DNA from: Pseudomonadota bacterium
Lineage (GTDB): Bacteria; Pseudomonadota; Gammaproteobacteria; Xanthomonadales; Xanthomonadaceae
Reading direction: 5' to 3'
DNA: 5,347 nucleotides
NCBI GenBank assembly: GCA_023439425.1
Contig: JAEXNZ010000408.1
Coordinates: 1-5,347 of the forward strand
Below the pieces are notes generated by a model. That model was given only the letters and a program-made list of their open reading frames with translations. It had not been told where the DNA came from and made no database searches. Positions within the stretch are counted from its first letter, which is position 1. Every line of letters begins with the position of its first letter. The position numbers were made by a program, and so were the translations under genes. This document shows, one piece after another, positions 5,215 through 5,347 of the stretch.

Positions 5215-5347
5215 CCCATGCCAACGCCACGAACCATGTTCATGGCCTGCGCCACGTTCTGAGTCAGCGGCGCATTGCTCGCCAGGGTCTGCCGCACCAG
5301 TTCGATCTGCATGCGGTTGGTCACGGCCTGGCCGTCGCTGCTCAGCG
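5202..5347 (-). CDS. C-terminal end of an unidentified protein, upstream member of the outer-membrane operon
   Basis: Only the last 48 codons are present, translating to a tail with LSSDGQAVTNRMQIELVRQ, then a Asn/Gln/Met-containing stretch and a glycine-rich end (GVGMGPGQ). The frame is open from the right edge to the TAA at 5202-5204, and it uses the same GC-rich codons as its neighbours. The stop is 42 nt before the start of the FapF-like gene on the same strand, so co-transcription is likely. I do not recognise the family. In Fap-like loci the genes before fapF encode amyloid subunits, a C39 peptidase and FapE, but this fragment is too short to assign to any of these. Confidence 0.7.
   Translation of the reverse strand, partial: LSSDGQAVTNRMQIELVRQTLASNAPLTQNVAQAMNMVRGVGMGPGQ

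Overview
The window is GC-rich DNA with dense coding, whose proteins and non-coding motifs fit a gammaproteobacterium of the Xanthomonadaceae, most likely Stenotrophomonas. This placement is inference. It rests on protein style, a site that looks like a target of Clp (the Xanthomonadaceae CRP homologue), and short GC hairpins that resemble Stenotrophomonas REP elements. No rRNA, tRNA, CRISPR array, transposase or integrase is visible.

Left part (1-1919). The minus strand carries the first 103 codons of a SlyD-type FKBP peptidyl-prolyl isomerase, cut by the window edge. Divergent from it, on the plus strand, are two tandem NlpC/P60 cell-wall peptidases. The first is a predicted lipoprotein; the second is a predicted secreted soluble protein with an Ala/Pro-rich spacer. 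Their catalytic domains are paralogous. Between them lies a compact regulatory region with a near-consensus CRP/Clp-type palindrome and two tandem 11-bp units. A textbook intrinsic terminator closes the pair.

Middle part (1920-3860). A complete sigma-54 enhancer-binding protein has a degenerate, VpsR-like receiver domain, a full AAA+ core and a Fis-type helix-turn-helix. Its upstream region holds a 9-bp hairpin and a weak sigma-54-like box. Downstream lies 445 bp without a credible gene but full of structure: a REP-like hairpin, a ~110-nt imperfect palindrome, and four clustered hairpins just past the 3' end of the convergent gene.

Right part (3861-5347, minus strand). An outer-membrane beta-barrel protein has a signal peptide, an N-terminal coiled coil, an Ala/Pro linker, a Q-rich helix and a barrel. 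This layout resembles FapF, the exporter of functional amyloid in Pseudomonas. Just upstream of it, in the same orientation and 42 nt away, is the 3' end of another unidentified gene, so the two probably form an operon that continues out of the window.

The most interesting hypothesis is that the VpsR-like activator and the FapF-like export operon form one locus for regulated surface-matrix or amyloid secretion. The promoter of that operon is outside the window, so the link cannot be tested here.
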